Assembly: GCF_000719265.1 (NCBI RefSeq)
Contig: NZ_JOFL01000026.1
Coordinates: 1 to 64,000 of the forward strand
Direction: 5' to 3'
Length of the DNA stretch: 64,000 nt
From: Streptomyces roseoverticillatus
GTDB lineage: Bacteria > Actinomycetota > Actinomycetes > Streptomycetales > Streptomycetaceae
In this document: piece after piece, positions 46,483 through 54,075 of the stretch
Position numbering within the stretch: position 1 is the first letter of the stretch
How the letters are laid out: every line of letters begins with the position of its first letter
The notes under the pieces: generated by a model
Databases searched by the model: none
Told to the model about the DNA's origin: nothing
The model's input: only the letters and a program-made list of their open reading frames with translations
Made by a program: the position numbers and the translations under genes

Positions 46483-47636
46483 GCTTCATCGAATCCCAGG
46501 AACACCGCGACCTGCGCGCCGCCGTCGCCGCGCTCGGCAAGCGCTACGGGCGCGACTACGTCACCGAGGTCGTCCGCGACGGCCGGTACCCCGACGAACT
46601 GTGGGCCGAGGCCGGCGCGCTCGGGTACCTCGGCGTGAATCTTCCCGAGGAGTACGGGGGCGGCGGGCGCGGCATGGCCGAGCTCGCCATCGTCCTGGAA
46701 GAGCTCGGCGCCGCGGGCTGCCCCCTGCTGATGATGGTCGTCTCACCCGCCATCTGCGGCACCGTCATCGCCCGCTTCGGCACCGGGGCACAGAAGCGGA
46801 AGTGGCTTCCCGGCATCGCCTCCGGGACGTACCGCATGGCCTTCGGCATCACCGAGCCGGACGCGGGATCCAATTCCCACCGCATCACGACGACCGCGCG
46901 CCGGGAAGGGGGTGAGTGGGTGCTCAACGGCCGCAAGGTCTTCATTTCGGGTGTGGACATCGCGGACGCCACGCTGATCGTGGGCCGTACGGAGGACAGG
47001 CGCACGGGGAAGCTCAAGCCCTGTCTGTTCGTCGTGGAGAGGGACGCTCCGGGCTTTCTGAAGGCTCCCATTCCCATGGAACTCGCCGCCCCCGAGAAGC
47101 AGTTCGAGCTCACCTTCGACCAGGTGCGGCTGCCTGAGGACGCCCTCGTCGGAGACGAGGACGCCGGGCTCCTCCAGCTCTTCGCCGGGCTCAACCCCGA
47201 ACGCATCATGACCGCCGCCTTCGCCCTCGGCATGGCCCGCTACGCCCTGGCCCGCGCCGTCGACTACGCCCGTACGCGCACCGTCTGGCGCGAGCCCATC
47301 GGCGCCCACCAGGCCATCGCGCACCCCCTGGCCCAGTCCCACATCGAGATCGAGCTCGCCCGGCTGATGATGCTCAAGGCGGCCCACCTCTGCGACGCCG
47401 GCGACGACATGGGCGCGGGCGAGGCGGCCAACATGGCCAAGTACGCCGCCGCCGACGCCGCCGTCCGCACCGTCGACCACGCCGTGCACACCCTCGGCGG
47501 CAACGGCCTGGCGAGCGAGTACGGACTGGCCTCCCTGCTCACCGCGGTGCGGGTGACGCGGATCGCCCCGGTCAGCCGGGAGATGATCCTCAACTACGTG
47601 TCGCACACGACCCTGGGCCTCCCCAAGTCGTACTGA
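46479..47636 (+). CDS. Acyl-CoA dehydrogenase (isovaleryl/citronellyl-CoA type)
   Basis: This 385-residue flavoenzyme introduces a 2,3-double bond into an acyl-CoA. Family motifs are LGYLGVNLPEEYGGGGRGMA, FGITEPDAGSN, GEWVLNGRKVFISG and HTLGGNGLASEYGLA. The usual C-terminal catalytic Glu (YEGT motif) is missing: the site reads VSREMILN. Instead Glu241 in GLNPERIMTAA aligns with the catalytic base of isovaleryl-CoA and long-chain acyl-CoA dehydrogenases. This favours a branched-chain substrate and agrees with an AtuD/FadE12-like role. It overlaps the carboxylase stop by 4 nt. Confidence 0.92.
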   Translation: MSFIESQEHRDLRAAVAALGKRYGRDYVTEVVRDGRYPDELWAEAGALGYLGVNLPEEYGGGGRGMAELAIVLEELGAAGCPLLMMVVSPAICGTVIARFGTGAQKRKWLPGIASGTYRMAFGITEPDAGSNSHRITTTARREGGEWVLNGRKVFISGVDIADATLIVGRTEDRRTGKLKPCLFVVERDAPGFLKAPIPMELAAPEKQFELTFDQVRLPEDALVGDEDAGLLQLFAGLNPERIMTAAFALGMARYALARAVDYARTRTVWREPIGAHQAIAHPLAQSHIEIELARLMMLKAAHLCDAGDDMGAGEAANMAKYAAADAAVRTVDHAVHTLGGNGLASEYGLASLLTAVRVTRIAPVSREMILNYVSHTTLGLPKSY

Positions 47637-47651
47637 GAAAGGTGGCTTTCT

Positions 47652-48380
47652 GTGACGCTGGTCCGCCGCTCCTCCGAGCACGGCATCACCACCCTGACCC
47701 TGGACTCCCCGCACAACCGCAACGCCCTGTCGTCCCGCCTCGTCGCCGGACTGCTGGAAGGGCTGGAGGAGGCGGGGGAGGACGCTGAGGCGCGTGCCGT
47801 TCTGCTGACCCACACCGGCAACACCTTTTGTTCCGGGGCCGATCTGACGGAGGCGGGCCCTGACGGGCCGCAGGCCCTCGTGCGGCTCATGCGCGCCGTG
47901 GTCGAGCTGCGCAAGCCGGTCGTGGCGCGGGTGGGCGGCCACGCGCGTGCCGGAGGTCTGGGGCTGCTGGGCGCCTGTGACATCTCCGTGGCGGGGGAGG
48001 GCGCCACGTTCGCCTTCACGGAGGCCCGGCTCGGGCTCGCGCCCGCGGTGATATCCCTGCCGCTGCTGCCGCGCCTCGACGCGCGCGCCGCGGCTCGCTA
48101 CTACCTGACCGGCGAGCGGTTCGGTGCCGACGAGGCCGTACGGATCGGGCTCGTCACCGCCGGCGAACAGGAGCTGGACGCGATCCTGGACGGGCTGCGG
48201 CGCGGCTCGCCCCAGGGCCTCGCCGAGTCGAAGGCCCTGGCCACGGCTGATGTGCGGCGGGCCTTCGACCGCGACGCGGAGGGGCTCACCGCCCTGTCCG
48301 CCCGGCTCTTCGCCTCCTCCGAGGCCCGTGAGGGCATGACCGCCTTTCTTGAGCGCAGGGAACCGGTATGGGCCCGCTGA
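47652..48380 (+). CDS. Enoyl-CoA hydratase/isomerase family protein
   Basis: The 242-residue crotonase-family protein has the oxyanion-hole segments GNTFCSGADLTEAG and VGGHARAGGLGLLGACDISV. FAFTEARLGLAP follows and carries a Glu where hydratases have a catalytic acid. The second acid seems absent (APAVISLPLLPRL), so hydratase versus isomerase activity is open. In position it corresponds to AtuE/EchA7. GTG 47652 lies 15 bp after the dehydrogenase stop. The end overlaps the TetR gene by 13 bp. Confidence 0.9.
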   Translation: MTLVRRSSEHGITTLTLDSPHNRNALSSRLVAGLLEGLEEAGEDAEARAVLLTHTGNTFCSGADLTEAGPDGPQALVRLMRAVVELRKPVVARVGGHARAGGLGLLGACDISVAGEGATFAFTEARLGLAPAVISLPLLPRLDARAAARYYLTGERFGADEAVRIGLVTAGEQELDAILDGLRRGSPQGLAESKALATADVRRAFDRDAEGLTALSARLFASSEAREGMTAFLERREPVWAR

Positions 48381-48967
48381 GCCTCCCCAAGCAGGACCGC
48401 AGCCGCGCCACGCGGCAGCGGCTCCTTGAGGCGGCGGTCGCCTGCCTCGCCGAGCACGGGTGGGCCGGGTCGACGGTCTCCGTCGTCGCCGAGCGCGCCG
48501 GCGTCTCGCGCGGGGCCGCCCAGCACCACTTCCGCACACGGGAGGAGCTCTTCACCGCGGCCGTCGAGTACGTCGCCGAAGAGCGGTCGGCAGCCGTGCG
48601 CGGCCTGCTGCCCCAGGTGCAGCTGATCACCGGCCCGGCCCGTACGCACATGGCCGTCGGCCAGCTCGTCGAGCTGTGCACGGGACCGCTGTTCCGCGCC
48701 GCCCTGCACCTGTGGGTGGCCGCCGCGAACGACGCGGCGCTGCGGGGCCCGGTCACCGAACTGGAGGCGCGCGTCGGCCGCGAGGTGCACCGCATGGCGG
48801 TGGAACTCCTCGGCGCCGACGAGCGCCGCCCCGGCGTCCGCGAAACCGTCCAGGGCTTCCTCGACATGTGCCGCGGCCTGGGCCTCGCCCACCTCCTGAC
48901 GGACGACACCGCCCGCCGTGAACGGGTGGTCCGGCACTGGACGGCGGTCCTCAGCAACCTGCTGTGA
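48368..48967 (+). CDS. TetR-family transcriptional regulator
   Basis: This 199-residue regulator has an N-terminal TetR helix-turn-helix (RATRQRLLEAAVACLAEHGW, then STVSVVAERAGVSRGAAQHH and FRTREELFTAAVEYV) and an all-helical ligand domain. TetR proteins at the end of acyl-CoA operons usually repress them and are released by the CoA ester. It overlaps the hydratase gene by 13 bp, so it is probably co-transcribed and autoregulatory. The CAAGC-AC-GCTTG palindrome at 40948 is its likely site. Confidence 0.9.
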   Translation: MGPLSLPKQDRSRATRQRLLEAAVACLAEHGWAGSTVSVVAERAGVSRGAAQHHFRTREELFTAAVEYVAEERSAAVRGLLPQVQLITGPARTHMAVGQLVELCTGPLFRAALHLWVAAANDAALRGPVTELEARVGREVHRMAVELLGADERRPGVRETVQGFLDMCRGLGLAHLLTDDTARRERVVRHWTAVLSNLL

Positions 48968-49006
48968 GGGAGGGCGGTTGCGCCTGCCGCGCAACCGCCC
49001 TCGCGG

Positions 49007-50125
49007 TCAGGCCGCCGACGCCGTCTTCCCCGTGATGTCCGCGAAGCCCTCGATCTCGCGCGGGTCGCGCGGGCCCGGGCCCACGTAGTGGGCCGACGGG
49101 CGGACCAGGCGGCCCGTGCGCTTCTGCTCCAGGATGTGCGCGCTCCAGCCGGCGGTGCGGGCGCAGGTGAACATCGATGTGAACATGTGCGCCGGGACCT
49201 CGGCGAAGTCCAGGACGATGGCCGCCCAGAACTCGACGTTCGTGGCGAGGACACGGTCCGGACGGCGGTTGTGAAGCTCCTCCAGGGCCGCCTTCTCCAG
49301 GGCCTCGGCGACCTCGTAGCGCGGCGCGGCCAGCTCGCGGGCCGTGCGGCGCAGGACGCGGGCGCGCGGGTCCTCCGCGCGGTAGACGCGGTGGCCGAAG
49401 CCCATGAGGCGCTCGCCGTTGTCCAGGGCGCGCTTGACGTACGCCACCGCGTCGCCCGTGCGCTCGATCTCCTCGATCATGCCGAGGACGCGGGACGGCG
49501 CGCCGCCGTGCAGCGGGCCGGACATGGCGCCGACCGCGCCGGACAGCGCCGCGGCCACGTCCGCGCCGGTGGAGGCGATGACGCGGGCCGTGAACGTGGA
49601 GGCGTTCATGCCGTGCTCGGCGGCGGACGTCCAGTAGGCGTCGACGGCCTTGACGTGCTTGGGGTCGGGCTCCCCGCGCCAGCGCTTCATGAAGCGCTCG
49701 ACGACGGTCTCCGCCTTGTCGATCTCGCGCTGCGGCACCATCGGCAGGCCCTGCCCGCGCGCCGACTGGGCGACGTAGGAGAGGGCCATGACGGCGGCGC
49801 GGGCGAGGTTGTCGCGGGCGGTGGCCTCGTCGATGTCGAGGAGGGGCTTGAGGCCCCACACGGGGGCCAGCATCGCGAGTGCGGACTGGACGTCGACGCG
49901 GATGTCACCCGAGTGGACGGGGATCGGGAAGGGCTCGGCGGGCGGCAGGCCCGGGTTGAACGAGCCGTCGACCAGCAGGCCCCAGACGTTGCCGAAGGAC
50001 ACCTGGCCGACCAGGTCCTCGATGTCGACGCCTCGGTAGCGGAGAGAGCCGCCTTCCTTGTCGGGTTCGGCGATCTCCGTCTCGAACGCGACGACTCCTT
50101 CGAGTCCGGGTACGAAGTCGGACAT
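49007..50125 (-). CDS. Citrate synthase (type 2, short form)
   Basis: The 372-residue enzyme condenses acetyl-CoA (or possibly propionyl-CoA) with oxaloacetate. Motifs: GVVAFETEIAEPDKEGGSLR, YRGVDIEDLVGQVSFGNVWG, GPLHGGAPSRVLGMIEEIE, MGFGHRVYRAEDPRARVL (active-site His and Arg) and FTCARTAGWSAHILEQ near the C-terminus. ATG 50125 is selected because AGGAG lies 8-10 nt upstream and the family starts with MSDFVPGLEGV. It is divergent from pdxH and convergent with the TetR-terminated operon. A methylcitrate synthase role cannot be excluded. Confidence 0.92.
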   Translation of the reverse strand: MSDFVPGLEGVVAFETEIAEPDKEGGSLRYRGVDIEDLVGQVSFGNVWGLLVDGSFNPGLPPAEPFPIPVHSGDIRVDVQSALAMLAPVWGLKPLLDIDEATARDNLARAAVMALSYVAQSARGQGLPMVPQREIDKAETVVERFMKRWRGEPDPKHVKAVDAYWTSAAEHGMNASTFTARVIASTGADVAAALSGAVGAMSGPLHGGAPSRVLGMIEEIERTGDAVAYVKRALDNGERLMGFGHRVYRAEDPRARVLRRTARELAAPRYEVAEALEKAALEELHNRRPDRVLATNVEFWAAIVLDFAEVPAHMFTSMFTCARTAGWSAHILEQKRTGRLVRPSAHYVGPGPRDPREIEGFADITGKTASAA

Positions 50126-50522
50126 CAGGCGGCTCCTCATGACGTGTGCGACAGCTGGGGCGCGAGGCCCGGTCGGGCGCGGCTGCTGCCTGTCCCTGGT
50201 GCGGTCCGCGGTCCGTGCGTCGCTGCGTACGGCCTTGCGATCCGTCATCGGTCAACCGGGTCATGCCCCGTGCGGCGGGTCTTCACCCGGTTCCGCGCCC
50301 GGACCCCTGACGGGCGGGCTCGTTCCGGATTCCGGCCGGAAACGATAGCCGGTGATGTGCGGGTACCACAGCTTCCCGCCCTGCGATTTTGGGGGGTTCG
50401 CCACATGCGGCGAAAGGTGATGTCCGGCACAGTGGGGGTTTTGGCCGCGGGAGGGTTACGGAGGGCCGCCGGAGGGCAGGTACATCTGCTGATCCGGGCG
50501 CGCCTGCTGTCAGGATGGGCCC
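50126..50522. other. Divergent intergenic region between citrate synthase and pdxH
   Basis: This 397-bp region holds both promoters. The only clear element is the inverted repeat TTCGCC-N6-GGCGAA at 50397-50414, about 110 bp before pdxH. Short purine-rich runs (GGGGGG at 50391-50396) flank it. No small gene with a convincing start and codon bias was seen. Confidence 0.4.
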
Positions 50523-51212
50523 GTGACCCACGCCGACGAGTTCCCCGCCCCCGAGTTCCACGGCGGCGCGCTGGACGCCGCAGCCATGCGCGAGCAGTAC
50601 CGCTCCGAAGGCCTTTCGGAGTCGGACCTCGCCCCCGATCCGTACGAGCAGTTCGCCATCTGGTTCGCCGAGGTGTTCGCCGCGGGGCTCCGGGAGCCCA
50701 ACGCCATGGTCGTCTCCACGGCCGACGCCGACGGCCGGCCCAGCTCCCGGACCGTGCTCCTCAAGGGCTACGACCACCACGGCTTCGTCTTCTACACCAA
50801 CTACGGCTCCCGCAAGGCCGCCGACCTCGCGCGCAACCCGTACGTCTCGCTGCTGTTCCCCTGGCACCCGATCGGCCGTCAGGTCATCGTCGCCGGCACG
50901 GCCGAGCGCGTGGATGTGGCGGAGACGGCCGTCTACTTCCACTCGCGGCCGCGCGGCTCGCAGCTGGGCGCGTGGGCGAGCGCGCAGTCGGCCGTCGTGT
51001 CGTCGCGCGAGGAGATCGACGCCGCGTACGAGCGGCTGCTGACCCGCTATCCGGAAGGGGAGCCGGTGCCCGTGCCGACGGGCTGGGGCGGCTATCGCGT
51101 GACCCCGGAAAGCGTGGAGTTCTGGCAGGGGCGCGAGAACAGGCTGCACGACCGGCTGCGGTACGTGAGGGAGGGCGGCGAGAGCTGGCGGGTGGAACGG
51201 CTCGGCCCGTAA
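50523..51212 (+). CDS. pdxH: Pyridoxamine 5'-phosphate oxidase
   Basis: PdxH oxidises pyridoxine or pyridoxamine 5'-phosphate to PLP with FMN. The 229-residue protein shows [60 protein letters not shown], the FMN-binding [29 protein letters not shown] and the C-terminal [17 protein letters not shown] plus WRVERLGP. Length and ends are normal. The start is GTG 50523. Imperfect repeats of the stop-codon surroundings follow downstream, then the small-RNA locus on the other strand. Confidence 0.95.
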   Translation: MTHADEFPAPEFHGGALDAAAMREQYRSEGLSESDLAPDPYEQFAIWFAEVFAAGLREPNAMVVSTADADGRPSSRTVLLKGYDHHGFVFYTNYGSRKAADLARNPYVSLLFPWHPIGRQVIVAGTAERVDVAETAVYFHSRPRGSQLGAWASAQSAVVSSREEIDAAYERLLTRYPEGEPVPVPTGWGGYRVTPESVEFWQGRENRLHDRLRYVREGGESWRVERLGP

Positions 51213-51231
51213 GCCTCGTATGGTCCGTCTG

Positions 51232-51294
51232 TAAGGCTTGCGAGGCCCGTTGCGGTCTCATGTCTCGGGAGGCCCGTAAGGCTTGCGGGGCCCG
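51232..51294 (+). repeat. 18-bp repeat downstream of pdxH
   Basis: TAAGGCTTGCGAGGCCCG (51232-51249) returns at 51277-51294 with one change. The pdxH stop region (GGCCCGTAAGCCTCG) is a third, more diverged copy. CGATAAAG is also doubled at 51299-51314. The repeats fill the gap up to the minus-strand RNA terminator. Confidence 0.6.
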
Positions 51295-51319
51295 AAAGGC
51301 GATAAAGCGATAAAGCAGG

Positions 51320-51394
51320 CGATCCGTGGGCCGGTTACCGCCGCGCCCTGGGGCGCGGCGGTGCCGAGCGGACGACTCGGCGGCCCACGGATCG
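51320..51394 (-). terminator. Three-way-junction terminator-like structure
   Basis: Outer stem: CGATCCGTGGGCCG (51320-51333) is the exact reverse complement of 51381-51394 (14 bp). Inside are two more perfect hairpins, 51338-51348 with 51351-51361 and GCCGAG/CTCGGC (51363-51368 with 51376-51381). On the minus strand the following bases read CCTGCTTTATCGCTTTATC. It fits a terminator for the minus-strand RNA. Confidence 0.6.
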
Positions 51395-51476
51395 GGTGAC
51401 TGCTTGGGATTGGCCGGCAGATCCCCCAGCTGCAGCCTGGGAGGCCCCGGCGCTGCGCTTGGCGCGACGACGGGCG

Positions 51477-51515
51477 CTAGCCCGCAGTCACCTCACGCGT
51501 CCGGAATGAAACCAT
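51477..51515 (-). CDS. 12-residue leader peptide ORF
   Basis: ATG at 51515 opens MVSFRTREVTAG, closed by TAG. GGGAGGTGG lies 8 nt upstream, the best ribosome-binding site seen in this window. There is no run of one amino acid that would suggest classic attenuation. Its last codons are part of a 9-bp helix with RNA downstream, so translation should change the folding of the transcript. Confidence 0.5.
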   Translation of the reverse strand: MVSFRTREVTAG

Positions 51516-51548
51516 GTCCCGAACCACCTCCCTTCTCGTGTGCGCACC

Positions 51549-51577
51549 ACCCTAGGAAGCGCGTGGGTGAGCGACAA
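51549..51577 (-). promoter_or_regulatory. Sigma-70-like promoter of the small RNA
   Basis: Read on the minus strand, TTGTCG (51577-51572), a 17-bp spacer and TAGGGT (51554-51549) match the HrdB-type consensus TTGAC-N17-TANNNT. Transcription should start near 51542, about 27 nt before the leader ATG. Confidence 0.55.
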
Positions 51578-51688
51578 CCGAATTTCCGGTGGGCAACGAT
51601 TTCCCCGAAGACGGTGTGGTGCCCATCACGGTCGAGTTGAATGACCCGTCGTGCAGGACATGCAGACGCGTCCAGCTGGGGGTACCTC

Positions 51689-53101
51689 GTGACCGCACCA
51701 CACAAATCAGGCCCTGCCCGCCCGGCGACCCCGGCGCCCGGTGCCGGGGAAGCCGCGGGCGACGCCGAACGCGCCTCCGAACGAGCCCCCGACAGCGACG
51801 ACTCCGGCCTCCTCGCGGCGCTCCTCGACGGCATGGACACCGCGCTGTGCGCCTTCGACGCCGACGGCACGGTCACCCACTGGAACCGCGAGGCCGAACG
51901 GATACTGGGCTGGACCGCGGCGGAGGCCGTCGGCCGGCAGGGCCTGGCCGGCTGGGCGGTGCGGCCCGCGGACGCCGCCGAGGTCGCGGCGCGGCTGGAC
52001 GGGGCGATGGCAACCCCCGGGCGGCACGTCCACGAGTTCGCGCTGCTGACCAAGGACGGCGGGCGGGTGCTGGTCCGCACCCAGCTGTCGGCCGTTCCGG
52101 GCGCGGGCGAACGGCCCGCCGGGGTGTACTGCGCGTTCAGCGAGGTCCACACCCAGATCGACCTGGAGCGCTCCATCGCGCTCAGCGAGGCCCTCTTCGG
52201 GGACGCGTCATGGGGCGTCGTGCTCGTCGACGCCGACCTGCGGCCGGCCCTCGCCAACGCCCACGCCGCGCGGGCCCTGCGCACGGGCCGCACCGCGCTC
52301 CTGGGCCGCCCGCTCGGCGAACTGCTGGAGCAGGGCGTGGAGGAGGTCGAGGGCGCCCTCCAGCACGTCCTCGCGGCGGGCGCCCCGCCCGCCCCCACCG
52401 ACCTGTGGGTGACCCTCCGCGACCAGGGCGGCGCCCCGCCCGAGCGGCGCTGCTGGCGCAGCGGTTTCGTGCGGCTGGCCTCGCCGCTCGCCGAGGAACC
52501 CGTGCCGCTGGGCGTGGCCTGGCTGTTCCTGGACGTCACCGCCGCCCGCCTCACCGAGCAGGACAGCGCCCGGCTGCGCTTCCGCGCCAGCCAGCTGCAC
52601 CGGGCCGGGCGGGCCGTCGCCGAGTGCGAGGACCCCATGGAAGCGGCCTCCCTCTACCTCGACTTCGCCCTCGCCGGCTTCGCCGACCACGCCCTGATCG
52701 ACCTGCTCCCCGAGCCGCAGGCGACCCCCGGCTCCCCGGTCCGGCTGATCAGGGCCACCGCCACGCCCGCCGGCACGCCGGGCCCCTGCCCGGCCACGGG
52801 CCGCGGCGGCCTCCCGGTGCCGTACCCGGACGGCCACCCCGCCCTGCAGGCCGTCGAACGCTGCGGCTCGGTCCGCGCGGCCTCCGACTGCACCGAGACC
52901 TGGGCCACCGCCCGCAAGTGGCCCGAGGGCACCGTGCACGCCCTCGCCACGGCCCTCCGCAGCCGCGGCCGGACGCTGGGCGCGGTCACCTTCCTCCGCG
53001 GCCCGTCCCGCCGCCCGTTCGACCGCTCGGACGCGACGTACGCGGAGGACATCTCGTGCCGGGTGGCGGCGTCGATCGACCTGGCGGGCCCGACGCCGTA
53101 A
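51689..53101 (+). CDS. PAS-PAS-GAF sensory protein without an output domain
   Basis: The 470-residue protein (GTG 51689, with GGGGG about 7 nt upstream) has a PAS domain at about 30-150 (MDTALCAFDADGTVTHWNRE, AERILGWTAAEAVGR). A second PAS-like unit covers about 165-290 (ALFGDASWGVVLVDADLRPA to AWLFLDVTAARLTEQ). A GAF-like region covers about 300-465 (ASLYLDFALAGFADHALIDL, then RSRGRTLGAVTFLRGPSRRP). This is the front half of Streptomyces PAS/GAF/PP2C (RsbU-like) phosphatases, but no PP2C, kinase or GGDEF domain follows. It may work as a sensor in trans. It is convergent with the SIS gene. Confidence 0.82.
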   Translation: MTAPHKSGPARPATPAPGAGEAAGDAERASERAPDSDDSGLLAALLDGMDTALCAFDADGTVTHWNREAERILGWTAAEAVGRQGLAGWAVRPADAAEVAARLDGAMATPGRHVHEFALLTKDGGRVLVRTQLSAVPGAGERPAGVYCAFSEVHTQIDLERSIALSEALFGDASWGVVLVDADLRPALANAHAARALRTGRTALLGRPLGELLEQGVEEVEGALQHVLAAGAPPAPTDLWVTLRDQGGAPPERRCWRSGFVRLASPLAEEPVPLGVAWLFLDVTAARLTEQDSARLRFRASQLHRAGRAVAECEDPMEAASLYLDFALAGFADHALIDLLPEPQATPGSPVRLIRATATPAGTPGPCPATGRGGLPVPYPDGHPALQAVERCGSVRAASDCTETWATARKWPEGTVHALATALRSRGRTLGAVTFLRGPSRRPFDRSDATYAEDISCRVAASIDLAGPTP

Positions 53102-53119
53102 CCCCCGCCCCGCGGAGCG

Positions 53120-53878
53120 TCACCGGCGCCGGAAGAAGATCCGGTCCCCGTACTCGTCCAGCACCCGCCCGTTCCAGTCGTGCCCCCCGTCGACGTTCCC
53201 GGAACGAAGCATCGGCGGGTCGATGCCGCGGGCGGCGAGTTCGCCCGCGGCGGTGGCGACGACCGCCTGCATCAGGGCGCTGGTGACGACCGTGGAGGCG
53301 GGGCCGAAGGGGGCCGCGATGCCGTCCGCCGTGAGCTCCGCGTCCCCGATGCCGATCTTGCTGTCGATGACGAGGTCGCAGTGGTCCTTCAGGAAGGTGC
53401 CGGAGGAGTGGCGGGACTTGGTGTGCTCGGCGTAGGCGAGGGAGGTGACGCCGATGACGCGGACGCCCAGCGCGCGGGCGTTCATGGCCATCTCGACGGG
53501 CAGGGAGTTGCGGCCGGAGAGGGAGATGACGACCAGGACGTCGCCGGCCTGGACGGGGCTGGTGTCGAGGACCGCGCCGGCCAGGCCGTCGACGCGCTCC
53601 AGGGCGCTGCCGAGCGTGGCCGGCATGACGTCGAGGCCGACGACGCCGGGGACGGCGAGGAGGTTGATCAGCGCGAGGCCGCCCGCGCGGTAGACGACGT
53701 CCTGGGCGGGGAGCGAGGAGTGGCCGGCGCCGAAGACGAAGAGCCGGCCGCCGTCCGCCACGGTGTCGGCGAGGAGGGCGGCCGCGGCCGTGATGTGCTC
53801 CGCCTCCTCGTCGCGCACCCGCTGCAGCAGCCCGATCGCGGCGTCGAAGAACTGCCCGGCCAGCTTGTTCTCGCTCAT
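53120..53878 (-). CDS. SIS-domain phosphosugar-binding protein
   Basis: This 252-residue cytoplasmic protein has a SIS fold: DGGRLFVFGAGHSSLPAQDV, VISLSGRNSLPVEMAMNARA, LGVRVIGVTSLAYAEHTKSR and a conserved IDSKIGIGDAELTADGI tail. SIS domains bind phosphosugars such as GlcNAc-6-P or MurNAc-6-P as isomerases, etherases or sensors. There is no added helix-turn-helix. ATG 53878 gives MSENKLAGQFFDAAIGLLQR, the expected first helix. It is divergent from dmdR1, with about 200 bp between. Confidence 0.88.
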   Translation of the reverse strand: MSENKLAGQFFDAAIGLLQRVRDEEAEHITAAAALLADTVADGGRLFVFGAGHSSLPAQDVVYRAGGLALINLLAVPGVVGLDVMPATLGSALERVDGLAGAVLDTSPVQAGDVLVVISLSGRNSLPVEMAMNARALGVRVIGVTSLAYAEHTKSRHSSGTFLKDHCDLVIDSKIGIGDAELTADGIAAPFGPASTVVTSALMQAVVATAAGELAARGIDPPMLRSGNVDGGHDWNGRVLDEYGDRIFFRRR

Positions 53879-54075
53879 CGCTGCGGGGCTCCTTAGATCG
53901 AGATCCGGTGGCGCGTACGGTCTGGGCGTACGCTCGTGGCGCGGATCACGTTGCGGTCTGGACCAGGGCCCTGTCAATACGGCGGGCGGCCCGGGGCCGT
54001 GCCCGCCACCGTTCTCGGTGGCATGCGTCAGAATTGGGTCCAGGGGCCACGCGCACGACTTATCGAGGGGCACGC

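Larger units (their letters stand above)
51300..51543 (-). ncRNA. Predicted structured small RNA with leader ORF
   Basis: The minus strand has a promoter (51577-51549), a 5' leader with a strong ribosome-binding site, a 12-codon ORF (51515-51477), a compact structured region and a terminator-like three-way junction (51394-51320) followed by T-richer sequence. The expected transcript is about 240 nt. GGTGACTGC at the end of the ORF pairs with GCAGTCACC at 51403-51395, enclosing several short hairpins, one of which (CGGGC-TAGC-GCCCG) places the stop codon in its loop. It ends before reaching pdxH, so it is a free-standing RNA and not an attenuator of a visible gene. I recall an sRNA called scr4389 from a similar position in S. 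coelicolor, but could not verify this. Confidence 0.5.

Noticed and set aside
51320..51394. tRNA or tRNA-like gene
   Set aside because: The three-way junction lacks an anticodon loop, T-loop consensus and CCA-compatible acceptor. The 14-bp outer stem is too long.
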